DNA from: Megaustenia siamemsis
Lineage: Eukaryota > Mollusca > Gastropoda > Stylommatophora > Ariophantidae
Reading direction: 5' to 3'
Length of the DNA stretch: 64,000 nt
Assembly (NCBI GenBank): GCA_032433765.1
Contig: JAVIAB010000073.1
Location: 62,084,552 to 62,148,551 of the forward strand
The notes beneath the pieces were generated by a model. The model was not told the origin of the DNA. It was given only the letters and a program-made list of their open reading frames with translations, and ran no database searches. Position 1 is the stretch's first letter; each line of letters opens with the position of its first letter. Below, piece after piece: positions 53,618 to 64,000 of this stretch. The position numbers and the translations under genes are program-made.

Positions 53618-54142
53618 TCATTGCTCACTATCCTGCTCCTTATTCTTCTCCTCTGGTGACTCTCCTGAGGACCATCTCCCCTGTCTTTTTCTGATTCCGC
53701 TCGTATCTTTTCCTTGTGTTTCCATATTTGAATTTTCTTCTATTTCTAACTCCCCTGCTCTCTCTAGTTGCCTTACAATTTGTTCTCTGCGCTCTAACCT
53801 AATCCGTCTTTCCGGTATTGGCATATCTTCTTCTTCTGATGATGTTTCCCTCTCTCTTTGTACCCTCCATTCTTGCCTTCTTCTACCTTGACTCCTAGTA
53901 TATTTATATGGTGCATCCTCTTTCGTATTGTCTGCTGTGCCACTACTATTTTCCCCATGCTCTTCGTTACATTTGTTACCCCTTTCTTGTGCCCCTTTCC
54001 TCTCCTCCTCTTGTTTCCTTGTGTCTGTACTGATTGTCTGGTGTGCTTCCTTTTTTGCCTTCTCTGTTGACCCTTCTTCCCTATATCTAGTGCACTTCCT
54101 TCTTGGCCTACCAGTCTGTTCTTGCTCGCTTTCTGACCACAT
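53618..54142 (-). CDS. Charged ORF after integrase of LTR element 2
   Basis: 174 codons, overlapping the last 35 bases of pol in another frame. Very rich in Glu, Arg, Lys, Gln and Ser (REGSTEKAKKEAH, SSEEEDMPIPERRIRLERRE), with no Cys-rich pattern, signal peptide or membrane segment, so not an envelope protein. It may be a frameshifted extension of the integrase tail or a separate accessory protein. The region 53359-53617 after it shows no ORF. Confidence 0.45.
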   Translation of the reverse strand: MWSESEQEQTGRPRRKCTRYREEGSTEKAKKEAHQTISTDTRKQEEERKGAQERGNKCNEEHGENSSGTADNTKEDAPYKYTRSQGRRRQEWRVQRERETSSEEEDMPIPERRIRLERREQIVRQLERAGELEIEENSNMETQGKDTSGIRKRQGRWSSGESPEEKNKEQDSEQ

Positions 54143-56873
54143 CCTTTCTTATGTTTCTCCTATGTGTTCTTATCTCCCTTCTGCCATATATATGTTTTAT
54201 TACATAATTTGCTTCACCTGTTTTCTTTATTATTATATAACCTTCCTTCCATTTAGGACTAAGTTTTGACGAGGCTGTTTGATTCTTATAATATAATTTG
54301 TCCCCAATTCTATACTCCACTACTTCTTTATCTTTATTCTTCTGCTGATTCCTCTTCTCTGCTCGTTTCAAATTCTTACACATCATTCTTTGTGTCTCGT
54401 TCATCTGTTGAATGAGTATCTCATGTACTTCTTCTCCCATATACCTTCTCCTTGGCTGTAACACATTGTCTAAAGGCAACATTGGGTGCCTCCCATATAA
54501 CAAAAAGAACGGTGAAAATTTGTGCTCTCATTCTTATTTACCCTAATTGCAGCCAACACATGATTTAATTTCACATCCCATTCTATTTCTTGCCCTCTCG
54601 TTAATTTTGATATAATATCATTCAGTGTCCTATGCTGTCTTTCGTTGACCCCGTTGACCTGGGGATTGTATACAGACGTTTTAATATGCTTAATATTCAA
54701 TTTCCTTAACGTTTGTCCAAATTTTTCACTTGTCTTGTGAATTCCTCTCCATTGTCTGTTAATATACTCTGCGGGCAGCTATACCTTGGAATAAACTCGT
54801 TCAACAATATATCTATTATCGTATCTGTGGTCTTATAAGGTATTGGTATACTTTCTGGCCACCTACTGTAACAGTCTGTTATATGTAATATGTATCTATT
54901 GCCCGATATCGTCGTGGGGTATGGATCTGTGATGTCCATGCTGATCTTTTGCATCGCAAAATACTGTTTTTCCATCGTCATCGATGGCCCTGCTTTCTGC
55001 AATAAATTTCTTGTCTTACATACTCTGCATTTTTTCATATGTTCATCTACTGTCCTATATAAACCTGATCAATAATATTTTATTTTTAATGCGTCTAATA
55101 TTTTGTCTCTTCCCATATGTCCGTTTTGCTCGTGGTACATTGTTAGCACCTGCTTCCTGTGCATTTTTTGGATGCAGACTCTTGGTTGCACTTCGTCCCT
55201 GTCTCCTATTTATAATAGCACTCCATCATCTTCATCTATAATAGATTTCTTCCATTTCTTTGTTCTTCCCCTTCGTATATCTTCCATTATTTCTGCCAAC
55301 TACTCAACTCTAACTTGTATTTCCTTTGTTATCCCTATTTCCCTCTCTTCTTCCTTCTCTTCCTGTTCACTTTCCTATTCTTCTGTCGTTCTCCCATTTT
55401 GTCTCCCTTTTTGGTGTCTATTATATTAATTTGAAAAGTTCTATCATTTATATCTGTGCCCAAGTTGTTTTGTACTATTTCTTCTTCTTTCCTTGGCATT
55501 CTGGATAACCAATCTGCACATATGTTTTTATTTCCCTCTATGTATTCTACTTTTGCCCCACTGTTTTGTAATGTTAGCGACCACATATTTATTTTCCTGT
55601 TCTTGATTGGTGCTTCAAGTATCGCTTTGAGTGGTTTATGATCTGTCCTAAACACTACTTTTTGTCCATATATATAGAAATGCAGTTTCTGAATTGCATA
55701 ATGGTTTGCATATGCCTCTTTCTCTATAGTTGGCCATCTCATTTGCGTTCTGCTTAATTTGTGTGATAGAAAATATATCGGCCACTCCTGTATTTTGCCT
55801 CTACCTGTTACTTTATCCACTTCTGCCTTTTCGCATACCAAACATGCTCCTATTGCGACGTCTGACGCATCCGTATATACAATCATTCTTCCCTCCTTGT
55901 TCGGGTGTGCTAATAACTGTACTTTCGTCAACCTTTCCTTTAATGTGTCGAACGCTTTCTGACACCCTGCCGACCATTTAAACTTTACAAATTTCTTTGT
56001 TAATGTTGTTAATGGTTCTGCGAACTTTGGTATAAACATTCTGTAATACCCGCACATTCCTAGAAAACTGTGCACCTCCCTCACACTTGTTGGTGGTCCC
56101 ATTTCTCTGATCGTTTGTACTTTCTCCTTATCTGGTAATATTCCTTCCCTATTCACCAGAAACCCTAAGTATTTTACTTCTTTCCTTAGAAATTGACATT
56201 TATTTAGCTTTAGCTTTATATCATGTTGCCGTAGTCTTTCAAATACTAACGTAATGTGTTGTAAGTGTTGTTCCTTTGGTGAAAATGATTATATCGTCTA
56301 CATATGCTTGTGCGAATGCGCCTAGCCCTCCCTTGCAGTACTTGGTTCATTAAGTTCATATATATATATTACCGGTGATCCCTTTAACCCAAATGGCATT
56401 ACATTCCATGTGTACATCCCTAGGTGTGTGTTAAATGCTAGTTTATCCATTGTATTCCGATTCACTTGAATGGCCCAATACCCGGACTTGCAATCCACCG
56501 TAGAATAGTAATCTGTGCCCTGGAACAACGCCACGATATCATCCACTCTTGGCATCTGGTAACTGATATCTTTGGTCACTTGATTCAATGCCCTGTAATC
56601 ACAACAAAATTGTTTGGTCCCATCCTTCTTTTGCACTATTACTACTGGTGACGACCACTGTGATGTTGTTCTGGAAATTATTCCTGCTTTCAACATTTCT
56701 TCTATAGTTTTCTCTACCACCTCCCTATCCTTTAATGGTGTTCTATATGTTCTTATATTTGTTGGTTGTGCTGTCCCTGTATCTATTTATAATTCTACTG
56801 TTTGTGTTCTTCCTAGTTCAAAATCTGTTATGGCATACATGTCATGATTGCTCAACACTAACTTTTGTATCTG
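54108..56873 (-). pseudogene. Ty3-like pol: RT, RNase H, integrase (broken)
   Basis: Minus strand. It begins inside the linker (RTYRTPLKDREVVEKTIEEM, with one stop just upstream), then RT: SPVVIVQKKDGTKQFCCDYR, YYSTVDCKSGYWAI (first Asp), MPFGLKGSPV; after a shift near 56330, AYVDDIIIF with the Asp pair. Thumb and RNase H follow (HSFLGMCGYYRMFIPKFAEP, IVYTDASDVAIGA, IEKEAYANHYAI, RTDHKPL; 56156-55500). Integrase: a zinc-finger part (KKCRVCKTRNLL), MDITDPYPTT, ILTDNGEEFTRQ and, after a break near 54700, YNPQVNGVNERQHR supply the D,D,E residues. It ends in a DKLYYKN..LSPKWKEGY module. The gag and protease codons are absent. Confidence 0.9.
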
Positions 56874-57565
56874 CTTCCTATCATGTAAATCGTTCGTTGT
56901 CTTAGAGTTTCATAACTCCTGACACTAACACAATTCTCATTGCACGCCTTTACACTAACACAAATCTGACTGTCCATGAATCTGTGAACTCTCTCTAGCT
57001 CACTCACCCTACACTGTTCCTTGGCTTAGAGTTTCATAACTCCTGATTCTAACACAATTCTAATGTCCATGAATCTGTGAACTCAATCTAGCTCACTAGC
57101 CCTACCTTGGTCATTGGTTTTGAGTTTCAGAACTCCTTATTCTAACACAATTCTGACTGTCCATGAATCTGCAGCACGGTCCGTGTTACTCGACCACCGT
57201 ACACCAACTGACTAACTCTAACCCCTAATGGGCACCACAACTCACTATGCTCACGGTACCAGTTTGCCAAACAACAACAAAACCGTCCACACTGAGCACT
57301 CGTTTTAGCTCGACTCACTTTCCAACCTATCATTCTTCCTCGCTTCCCTCCTTTCGACCAATCATGCCCTGTTTTACATTTCAACTTCACTCCTAATTGC
57401 GTCTTATTCTTTCCCGTGCCATTCAATGTTTTTCTATTCTCTTTATTACTAATCACCTTTCCCCATGGACTCGCTGATTCTCTTTTTAGTTAATACCTTC
57501 TCACTCTCCCCATCAACTTCTCCCATACACTCCCATTTGTCCCCCACCTTATACTCACTGCTTCA
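56874..57565 (-). repeat. 5' LTR remnant of LTR element 2
   Basis: It starts (57565 going down) with TGAAGCAGTGAGTATAAGG like the 3' LTR and follows it for about 690 bases, with a few internal gaps (for example about 25 bases missing near 57380-57400). It then stops at CTTCCTATCATG, where pol sequence begins. The matching point in the 3' LTR is near 52690. The missing rest of the LTR, leader and gag mark an internal deletion. Confidence 0.85.
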
Positions 57566-57579
57566 CATACATCTCTAGA

Positions 57580-60050
57580 CATCAATATTAGAAAGTTCAA
57601 GGAAAGCATTCATCAGCTCAAGGTTGGTGACACCACCATACAGCTTGTCCCAATACATTAACGGTGATAGCCATAAGAACCTTCCCTGTTCATCTTATGT
57701 TGGACAATATATAAGTAGCAAATATTCAGCAATCATTTTGCCTGTGTCACAGTCACATTAATCAAAAGTTTCTATCCTTAGAGTGTATACAATTTATTAC
57801 TTGTTCTTTTCTGTTAAGCTGGTAGTAGGTAGTCTTCTGTATTCCATTGGTTCGTGTATTTGTTTGATACCTCATAAGTAGTATCTGGCTGGTGTAATTT
57901 GCCACCTTCCTTTGCCAACCTAATTAGCTCATTGTTTCCAGGAATATTCTAGTAAGACGGAATCCATGGAATCACAATTTTGCATCTCTGGCAGAGCTTA
58001 TAGAGTATTTCTCTTAAGTCATTCAAGTCTTAATTTCAATTGTACCAGATCTTGGGTTTGAGAGGGTTAAACAGTGTACTAGGAGAATTAAAGTTAATAG
58101 AGTTAACAGGGGAACGACCAGGAATTGTTAAGTTACTCAGCCAAGGTGAACACTGGTTAATTTTTGAAGGACATCTTGAGATTGCATGATTAGGTTAGTT
58201 ACATAGTGAAGCAGTCAAGGCAAACTGAAGTTATGGACTGGTCAGTTCTTACTGAAATCTCAGTGACAAAAAGTAAGGTTTAGATCATGAATTTGCACCA
58301 ACAAGATGAATGACACCTTGAGAAATGGTTGACACTAGGATAATGTAAGATAGCTAGAAATGAAGTAGAAACTCAGTCAAACAGTTGGAAACATGAAGTT
58401 AGCAAGACAGAATGATGTAGAGTTTTAGATTTGTACATTTCACTATGGAGTGCGTATATACCATTTGTGCCAGTCTCCAGAAATGTTATAATAGGGTTGT
58501 CATTGATGTTGATATCCATAATTGTTGTCCAATTCTGTAACATCTATTTTAGAAGGAGAGGTGTTCTGTCTGATTAGATCTGGCCTTACATCACAGCAGA
58601 CAGAATGATAACACTGGCCTCATTATCAGCGAGAGAATATATTTATATATATAGACACACACACACAGCGCAAGTCCTTTATAGACTGAATATTTTCCGG
58701 TTGCAGCAGTCTTTTCTGTGTTCTGTTTTTAAAGCATATGAAAATTCTTTCTCCTCCAGTTTCTTTTGCATTGTGCAAGCATGTGTCTTGGTGGAGTTTG
58801 GGTAGTGTTTTTCTATGTATCTAAGTATTATTCTTCTCTGTTCTCCATTCTGTTTTTTTACAATATGTTGGAAATGCACTGTATTAGTTCAGAAAGATGC
58901 TGTTTCTCCAGAGTCTATGTCTGTCGTCATAGAGTTTATTTTATCTGCTTTCTGCATAGTTTTTATTGATTCTTCTAAATTTCTTCACTTTAATCTACCT
59001 TTTCCAAAACCATTTATTGGGTTCATGTGATGATACAGATTAATCAGTCTTCTAAATTGTTCACCTTGTTCTTGAGTCCTGGTTTCTGTGTGTCTCTTCT
59101 GTCTTCCATTGATTGCAAAGTAGGTGATTTTTTCCAGTTCTATAATGGGTGTTGATCTCATACCACCAGTTATAATTCTCATTGCTTGGTTTTGGAGTCT
59201 GTTGATCTTCATAAAATTTGACTTTATTACTGTTCACCATGCTGCAATACCATTCTGTGGGACTGATCTCACTTGTCCCATGTACAGCTTCTTTGGTACC
59301 TTTCCATCTACCTCTGCAAGTTCTGATAATTTTTTTATGATTGTCATTCTTTGCTTTGCTCTTTACCTGGCTCCTTCTATCTGAGTTTTCCATTTCAAAC
59401 GACGATCAAATGTTAAGCCTAGATATTTGGGGCTTTCGTCGATGTAGATTTTTACCATTTAGTTTCAGTTTGGTGTGCTGAGCTTTGTTTGAAAGAGAGA
59501 ATAATGTGTGTGTTGTTTTTCCTTCATTTATTTTAACTAGCCAGTCAAGTGTCCACTTTTCCAATGAGGACTTGGTCTGCTGCATTCGGATACATGCTGT
59601 TACAATGTGTTCTTCAGAGGTCCTCAGAGCTAAGTTGTTGGCAAATATGGAGTTATTAACTCTTTTTTGTATGCTCTCTGTAATGTAATTTATGTGCAAA
59701 AGAAATTATGTTGGTGACAAAACTCCTCCTCGGGGAACACCCTGCTCCAAAGTTCTTTTCCTGCTGGTCTCCCCTGTTACTTGTACTCTGATTGTTCTGT
59801 TGTCAAGGTAGTGACTAATCCATTTGTACATTCTCCCACAAATATTATTTCTGCACATCTTGATTTTTAATCCCACTTTCCAAACTTTATCAAATGTCTT
59901 TTCTAAGTCAATAATTTTTTAAGAGTAATTCTTTTTTCTCTTGAAAAGCATCTTTTATTTTTTTGGACTAGGTGGTGATCAGTTCTTCAGTAGATCTATG
60001 ATGTTGGAAGCCAGCTTACAGTGATATTAGGAGTTGTTTTTCTTAAATAG
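57580..60050 (-). mobile_element. RT/RNase H LINE related to family B (decayed)
   Basis: Minus strand. RT core near 59700-59400 has IFANNLALRTSEEHIV, where the catalytic box reads FANN instead of FADD, then EKWTLDWLVKINEGKT. The connection is at 59390-58985 (QNQAMRIITGGMRSTP). Further remnants run at 58960-58660. RNase H ends at about 58050-57700 (CKIVIPWIPSY.NIPGN and RLAKEGGKLHQPD). About 500 bases near 58060-58560 do not fit the element and may be an insertion. It corresponds domain by domain to 36736-38885 but is clearly a different family. Confidence 0.72.
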
Positions 60051-60439
60051 TAAATTACCTACACTCACCTATGCAGAGGCAACTTATAACCAAATAGGTC
60101 ATTTTCACCAATGGCTGTTTGAGAGTTTATTATATTGTTTGCTTAACATGTTTGCCCCATTGACATGATTAAATTTAGTGAAATCAATGAGGGGGTATAT
60201 GACATTAGCTCATACATCTTTTAAGATCAAGCATTGATTTATTGAAACTATATCACTGTATCATGTTGGAGTACATGGGACAGATTTCTGACTAGTTGAT
60301 GGATTTTGTGTCAGTGATTTTGTTTTTGTGCTATTGTTTTCTATAGTTTTATGGTACTGTTTACAAAGGCTGTTTTAAAAATCCTGGGATTGAATATTTT
60401 CTTTGGATAAAAATGTAGATTTAATAGCTAGTATATATA
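60051..60439. other. Intron sequence, no gene
   Basis: AT-rich; nothing recognised. Confidence 0.5.
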
Positions 60440-60812
60440 TCTTATCAACCACTAATATCTTCAGTAATAAAGAAAAGACGATGGTCATACGTTGGACATG
60501 TGATGAGAAGAGATAATAACCGAATAGCAAAGCAAGCCCTCATATGGGAAACAACAGGTAAAAGAAAAAGAGGAAGACCCAGGGAGACACTGAGAAGAAC
60601 ATTGATGAGAGAGGCAAGAGCAGCAGGAGTCGGCTCCCTCAATGAGATAGAACTGCTTGCACAGAACAGAGACAGATGGCGAGATTTGATAAAATATCTT
60701 TAAAAGAAAACTGCTAGAACAAAAAAATCCATATAGGAGAAGGTGTATCTTGGTCTACGCCCTATGGGCCGGTTACGGCTCGAAAGGTCAATAGATAGAT
60801 AGATAGATATAT
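60440..60812 (+). mobile_element. Family E LINE 3' fragment
   Basis: A 5'-truncated copy of the element that sits inside family D. The C-terminal frame is intact here (60500-60703): NRIAKQALIWETTGKRKRGR, PRETLRRTLMREARAAG and ELLAQNRDRWRDLIKYL, then a 3' UTR with CTACGCCCTATGGGCCGGTT and an AATAGATAGATAGATAGATA tail. This copy keeps segments that are deleted in the copy at 48383-48837, for example GVGSLNEI. Confidence 0.88.
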
Positions 60813-60829
60813 ATCTTCTTCAAAGTAGT

Positions 60830-61200
60830 TACCCTGTGCTTGTATGGACTTATTTCAGTATTTCTGCTAATAACAAAGCACCCCTAGTAGGCATTTTTGT
60901 GTAATATACCTGATTTGTCTCATTATGTTTGTTCAAATCTTTTCAATATCTTTGAATCTACAGCCTTTTATTGGTTTGTTAAGTTCTGGTATCAAGAAGA
61001 AAGCACACAGATCAAGGTCAGGAAAGTATGGAAGCAATGAAGTGTTGTGTTTTGCCAAAAGTATTTGTATGTGACAGACTTATGACAAGATGCATTGTCA
61101 TGGTACAGAATGCAATTGTTGATGTGTCACTTCCTGATGAAGGAAGTCCAGGTGATATCAACTTACAGTGTCATGGACACCTGCAGGACTTATTTTGATA
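60830..61200 (-). mobile_element. mariner-like relic
   Basis: The plus-strand start TTCTTCAAAGTAGTTACC is like a mariner 3' end. On the minus strand YHDNASCHKSVTY resembles the second catalytic Asp motif (HDNA..H). The later stretch KAVDSKILKRFEQT and a tail like ISRNTEIS...K.RVTTLKKI follows the order of a mariner C terminus. Many stops and a frame change are present. Confidence 0.6.
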
Positions 61201-61284
61201 TATAAAGTTGATATTTTATTTCATTTTCTATAACTAAACAGCAGTAAACATTACAACCTGTGGCTGCCCTGCTGCCTTGCAGGT

Positions 61285-62012
61285 AAGCTCGGGAGAGTAA
61301 AAGGCTAAGGTAAAATAAAGTACCCTGAAGTAAAACAACCCCACTGCCTTGTGGGTGAGACTTTTTAGTCAAAGGCTAGCGGAGTCAACCGCAAACAAAC
61401 CGACGGAAGGCAACAGAAAACCACCGTCGTAATTTCTTTGTATAATCATGAATCGCCACAACATTAGATATAACGACAACAACGTTAAGGGGGGTTCCCA
61501 TGGAAAACCCTCGTTCGGTAGGGGATATCATGTGCTACAGGTGATACCCGATCGTCATCAAGCTACTGTAAGCAAAATAAAAGAGTTCTTAAATGTTACG
61601 TAGAGCCAGTCTTAACATATGGATGCGAGACATGGACAATAGGACAACAGACAAGAAAATCACTGGAGTCTGTAGAAATGTGGTTTTACAGAAGAATGTT
61701 GAGAATACCATGGACAGCTATGAAGAGGTTCTGAGAGAGGTCAAAGCAAAAAGAGAGCTAATTTCCAATGTTAGGAAGAGACAGTCATCATTTTTTGGCC
61801 ATGTAATGAGAAGAGAATAACTGGAATATATTGTAACAACTGGGAAAATCGAGGGACGAAGAGATAGAGGGAAGCAAAGAGAAAAAATAACAGACAGCTT
61901 AAGAGAATGGCTTGGCAGAAGGTCAACAACAGAAATGATAAATAGCTGCCGAGATCGAAAGTTGTGGAGAGACATGATCACCTACGCCACTAGGCCCGGT
62001 ACTTGATGATGA
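61285..62012 (+). mobile_element. Family D derivative: long 5' UTR joined to 3' end
   Basis: About 300 bases of family D 5' UTR (61285-61585) run into the C-terminal coding end (YVEPVLTYGCETWTIGQQ, then VRKRQSSFFGHVMRRE, TTGKIEGRRDRGKQREKI) and the ATGATGATGATGATA tail (about 62005-62012). The endonuclease and RT core are missing between AAAATAAAAGAG and TTCTTAAATGTTACG near 61588. One TAA (near 61819) and a shift near 61725 break the remaining frame. Confidence 0.85.
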
Positions 62013-62275
62013 TGATGATAACTAAACAAGTTTTTTTCTAACAGGGGTGAAATAAAAAGGGGTGCTCCAGACAAGCTACTATTTTTCTCCAGGGCCACCA
62101 CCACCCCACCTCAGAATTGGGAAAAAGTTTTGTAAACAAAGGGTGAAATAATTTTATTAAGAATTCAATACATCTGTATTAGGTTTAAAAGTTGTTTTCA
62201 AAATCTGATGTGTAATAAAATTTCCCATTTTGTGTAGTCTTATTTTGTGTATTTGTATAAATAATTTTGTTACAG
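62013..62275. other. Intron sequence, no gene
   Basis: AT-rich; ends in the acceptor ATTTTGTTACAG. Confidence 0.5.
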
Positions 62276-62359
62276 ATACTGGCATGGCACCCAAGAACAT
62301 TTCTTAGTGAGTTTACTACCCTCTTACCTGCTATGATGAATTCAGATACATCCATTGAG
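62276..62359 (+). CDS. AP5Z1: AP5Z1 exon, 84 bp
   Basis: Acceptor TTTTGTTACAG, donor GAG|GTTTGTG. Enters and leaves in phase 0; 28 codons without a stop. ILAWHPRTFLSEFTTLLPAM follows FFPDLFK of the exon at 50971-51149. It matches vertebrate AP-5 zeta-1 FPNLFKFLAWNSPPLTSEFV and ALLPAL. The gene continues to the right; no further exon was found before 64000. Confidence 0.9.
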
Positions 62360-62689
62360 GTTTGTGAATTTATATCTTGTGCAAAATGGATATCATCCAT
62401 ATGATTTTCATGTCTACTCCCACTATGTTTCATCCTCCATGGTTCACTGTACAAATGTGATCTTCAAGACTTAAACTCATTATTTATTCTAGAAAAATGT
62501 TTTATATCTGTGACATTAAATATCATTGCCATATACAAACCAATGTGTGGACCATTCATCTATCATTCTAATAACTTACACCACACTTGTCTCTCTTATT
62601 TATTATTGTTGTATTACTTTTTTCACCCTTTGTATTTATTCTTTGTATCCCACAGTGCTAAATGTTTGCCCTATCAGATTCTTTCTTGA
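62360..62689. other. Intron sequence, no gene
   Basis: AT-rich; nothing recognised. Confidence 0.5.
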
Positions 62690-63500
62690 GGTCAATGAAA
62701 ATTTGGTATAGGTTCTATTGATGTTGTAAATATTTTTCACGTATACCAAAACTGCATGCCTAGCACACTTGCAAGGTTAACCTACTCAAGGCACTAATAA
62801 TTTTCCTTGTGTACTCATCATCAAGTTGCATGTCCTTTGCAGAACTTTGCTTTCATCACAGTCCGCCTGAAATAATCTCATCTCTAGCCAGATCTCTTAT
62901 GACTTATGTTGTCATGTTCAAGGTCTTATAATCTTTTATATCATGAAAACATATTCTACTTGGTCTGCCCCTGTCTCATTGTCCTGTAACCATGCCTTCC
63001 ATAATATTTCTTTCCAATCTGCTATGTATTTTGAAATGTTCATAGTGTTTTAATTTCATCTATAAAATAGTGTATATAAACTAGTTCTTTTTAATGTTTA
63101 AGTCATTAATTTTTTCTTTGCTGTTTACGAGATTTTCCATGATTCACAATCATATGTTGCTGTTGGGAAGATAAATGCCTTAAGCAATATTAATTTTACT
63201 GCCTTGTTTGTAATGTGTCACCATGGGATTTAATGCTTGTGTTTTGCTATTGCTAATCTTTTCTCTCTTTCTGGCAGTCTCCATTTAATTAGTTCATACA
63301 GATCCCAGATATTTATGCTTTGTTACAGTTTTAAATTCTTTCCTGTCAATCATTTTGGATGACTTTTGCTTTGTCCAGGATATTGCTTGTTTTCTGTATA
63401 TTTAGATAGAGGTTTTACTCTTCGCTGTGTTTTTTAACACACTTAATTATATCTTTTAATCCTTTTGCTCTGTTTTAAATTAGTATGTGCACTACCATAT
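62690..63500 (-). mobile_element. Old RTE-like relic
   Basis: Broken minus-strand frames contain NIMEGMVTGQ.DRGRPSRI and, earlier in the same sense, LVNSKEKIND and LYLNIQKT, in the order of an RTE C-terminal half (thumb, then M.G.V.G.R.RGRPR). Stops throughout. Confidence 0.55.
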
Positions 63501-64000
63501 AAAAAAAAAATATCAATAGCAGGACAAAGTAACTAACTTAGATGCCCTACAGAGTTCTGGATTTCCATCCATATAGATTAAAGTGACTGGTACATGCTAG
63601 AAGAAAGGACAGAAATTGCAACCAAAGCAAATATCATTTGAGAATCTCATAAAAGAAATGCAGGTAATAGTAGATGAAAATTGTGATACAAAGATGTTTG
63701 CAAGACATCCTGAGTCAATTCTCCATTAGTGAAAAAAAGTACAAATTAATCAGGATATTGTAGCAAATGGAGAACAAATATAATTAATGGGACATCAGTA
63801 TTTAAAAATAAAATGAAATCAAATTAAAAAAATAAAAGACACAAGAGGAAAGAGGTGGACTCCCCTCCCAAACCACTACAATAAAAATTTGTCTTGTTTG
63901 CTCTGGTGCCAAATTTGTCATTCCAATATTGGTGGAATTAGCAGTGAAAGTAGCAGCTCAGAAAAACAGCACCTGACTGTTACTTCTTGAAGATCAACAT
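63501..64000. other. Intron sequence, no gene
   Basis: AT-rich; no exon or element recognised before the window ends. Confidence 0.5.

Larger units (their letters stand above)
51182..57565 (-). mobile_element. LTR retrotransposon 2 (Ty3-like, gag deleted)
   Basis: A minus-strand LTR element. In its own order: 5' LTR remnant (57565-56874), pol (56873-54108), an extra charged ORF, a polypurine tract, 3' LTR (53338 to about 51182). A 4-bp CATA follows the 5' LTR (57566-57569). The same CATA lies at 51178-51181 just before a TG, which I use as the outer edge of the 3' LTR; this edge is tentative. The 5' LTR is cut short and joined directly to pol, so primer binding site, gag and protease are gone. 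Confidence 0.8.

Noticed and set aside
53928..54269. 113-codon plus-strand ORF rich in Leu, Phe, Ser and Cys
   Set aside because: It is antisense to the charged ORF and pol tail of LTR element 2; purine-rich coding gives such pyrimidine-rich shadows.
1..64000. CRISPR arrays, bacterial operons or phage genes
   Set aside because: Tandem arrays here have no spacer structure and all coding evidence is eukaryotic.

Overview
This is a stretch of an animal nuclear genome, most likely from an invertebrate. The evidence is spliceosomal introns with canonical GT..AG borders, AT-rich intron sequence, tRNA-derived SINEs, several RTE-type and RNase H-bearing non-LTR retrotransposons, mariner and piggyBac relics, and Ty3-like LTR elements. 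The style of the retroelements suggests a mollusc-like or other lophotrochozoan, or possibly an arthropod genome; the sequence alone does not settle this. There is nothing bacterial here, and no operons, CRISPR arrays or functional tRNA or rRNA genes.

The only host gene I can name is on the + strand. It is the middle part of AP5Z1, the zeta-1 large subunit of the AP-5 adaptor complex. Eight exons (6614-6820, 12406-12452, 16743-17002, 28082-28318, 36062-36093, 39962-40121, 50971-51149, 62276-62359) join in phase at every junction. They give about 400 codons that align in order with roughly the second to fifth hundred residues of the vertebrate protein as I remember it. The start of the gene lies upstream, perhaps left of the window, and the end lies to the right. 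These exons total 1206 bases spread over nearly 56 kb; the rest is intron filled with mobile DNA.

The introns hold layer on layer of transposons. Family names A to G are mine. Family A is a non-LTR element with RT and RNase H (1-1247, 8241-8934, 17119-17782 plus 26159-26741, 30461-32498, 42411-44885). Family B is another RT/RNase H LINE (1490-1722, 36736-38885, relative at 57580-60050). Family C is an RTE-type element with endonuclease and RT (4230-4650, 32500-35862). Family D is a second RTE-type element (47463-50857), with many 3' stubs and internally deleted copies. Family E is a short LINE 3' end with a GATA-repeat tail (48383-48837, 60440-60812). Repeat F is an unclassified repeat in three copies, and G is a small LINE fragment. 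A tRNA-derived SINE occurs three times (6116-6385, 12909-13179, 40296-40551), each with a 13-14 bp target duplication.

The most informative structure is a three-level nest at 17108-26752. A family A LINE (11-bp target duplication) was hit by an 8.4-kb LTR element (4-bp CATT duplication), which was in turn hit by a LINE with an intact 579-codon RT frame (14-bp duplication). The LTR element is odd: its first ORF looks like an RRM fold instead of a normal Gag, its LTRs carry a long minisatellite, and its two LTRs agree for about 1.26 kb and then stop matching. A second LTR element (51182-57565, - strand) keeps most of pol but has lost gag and protease.

Other points of interest are a two-repeat cysteine-rich secreted-type reading frame (about 29212-29904), two perfect hairpins (7319-7391, 27077-27148), an exact 8 x 59-bp minisatellite (41104-41575), and RTE derivatives in which the 5' UTR is joined directly to the 3' end.
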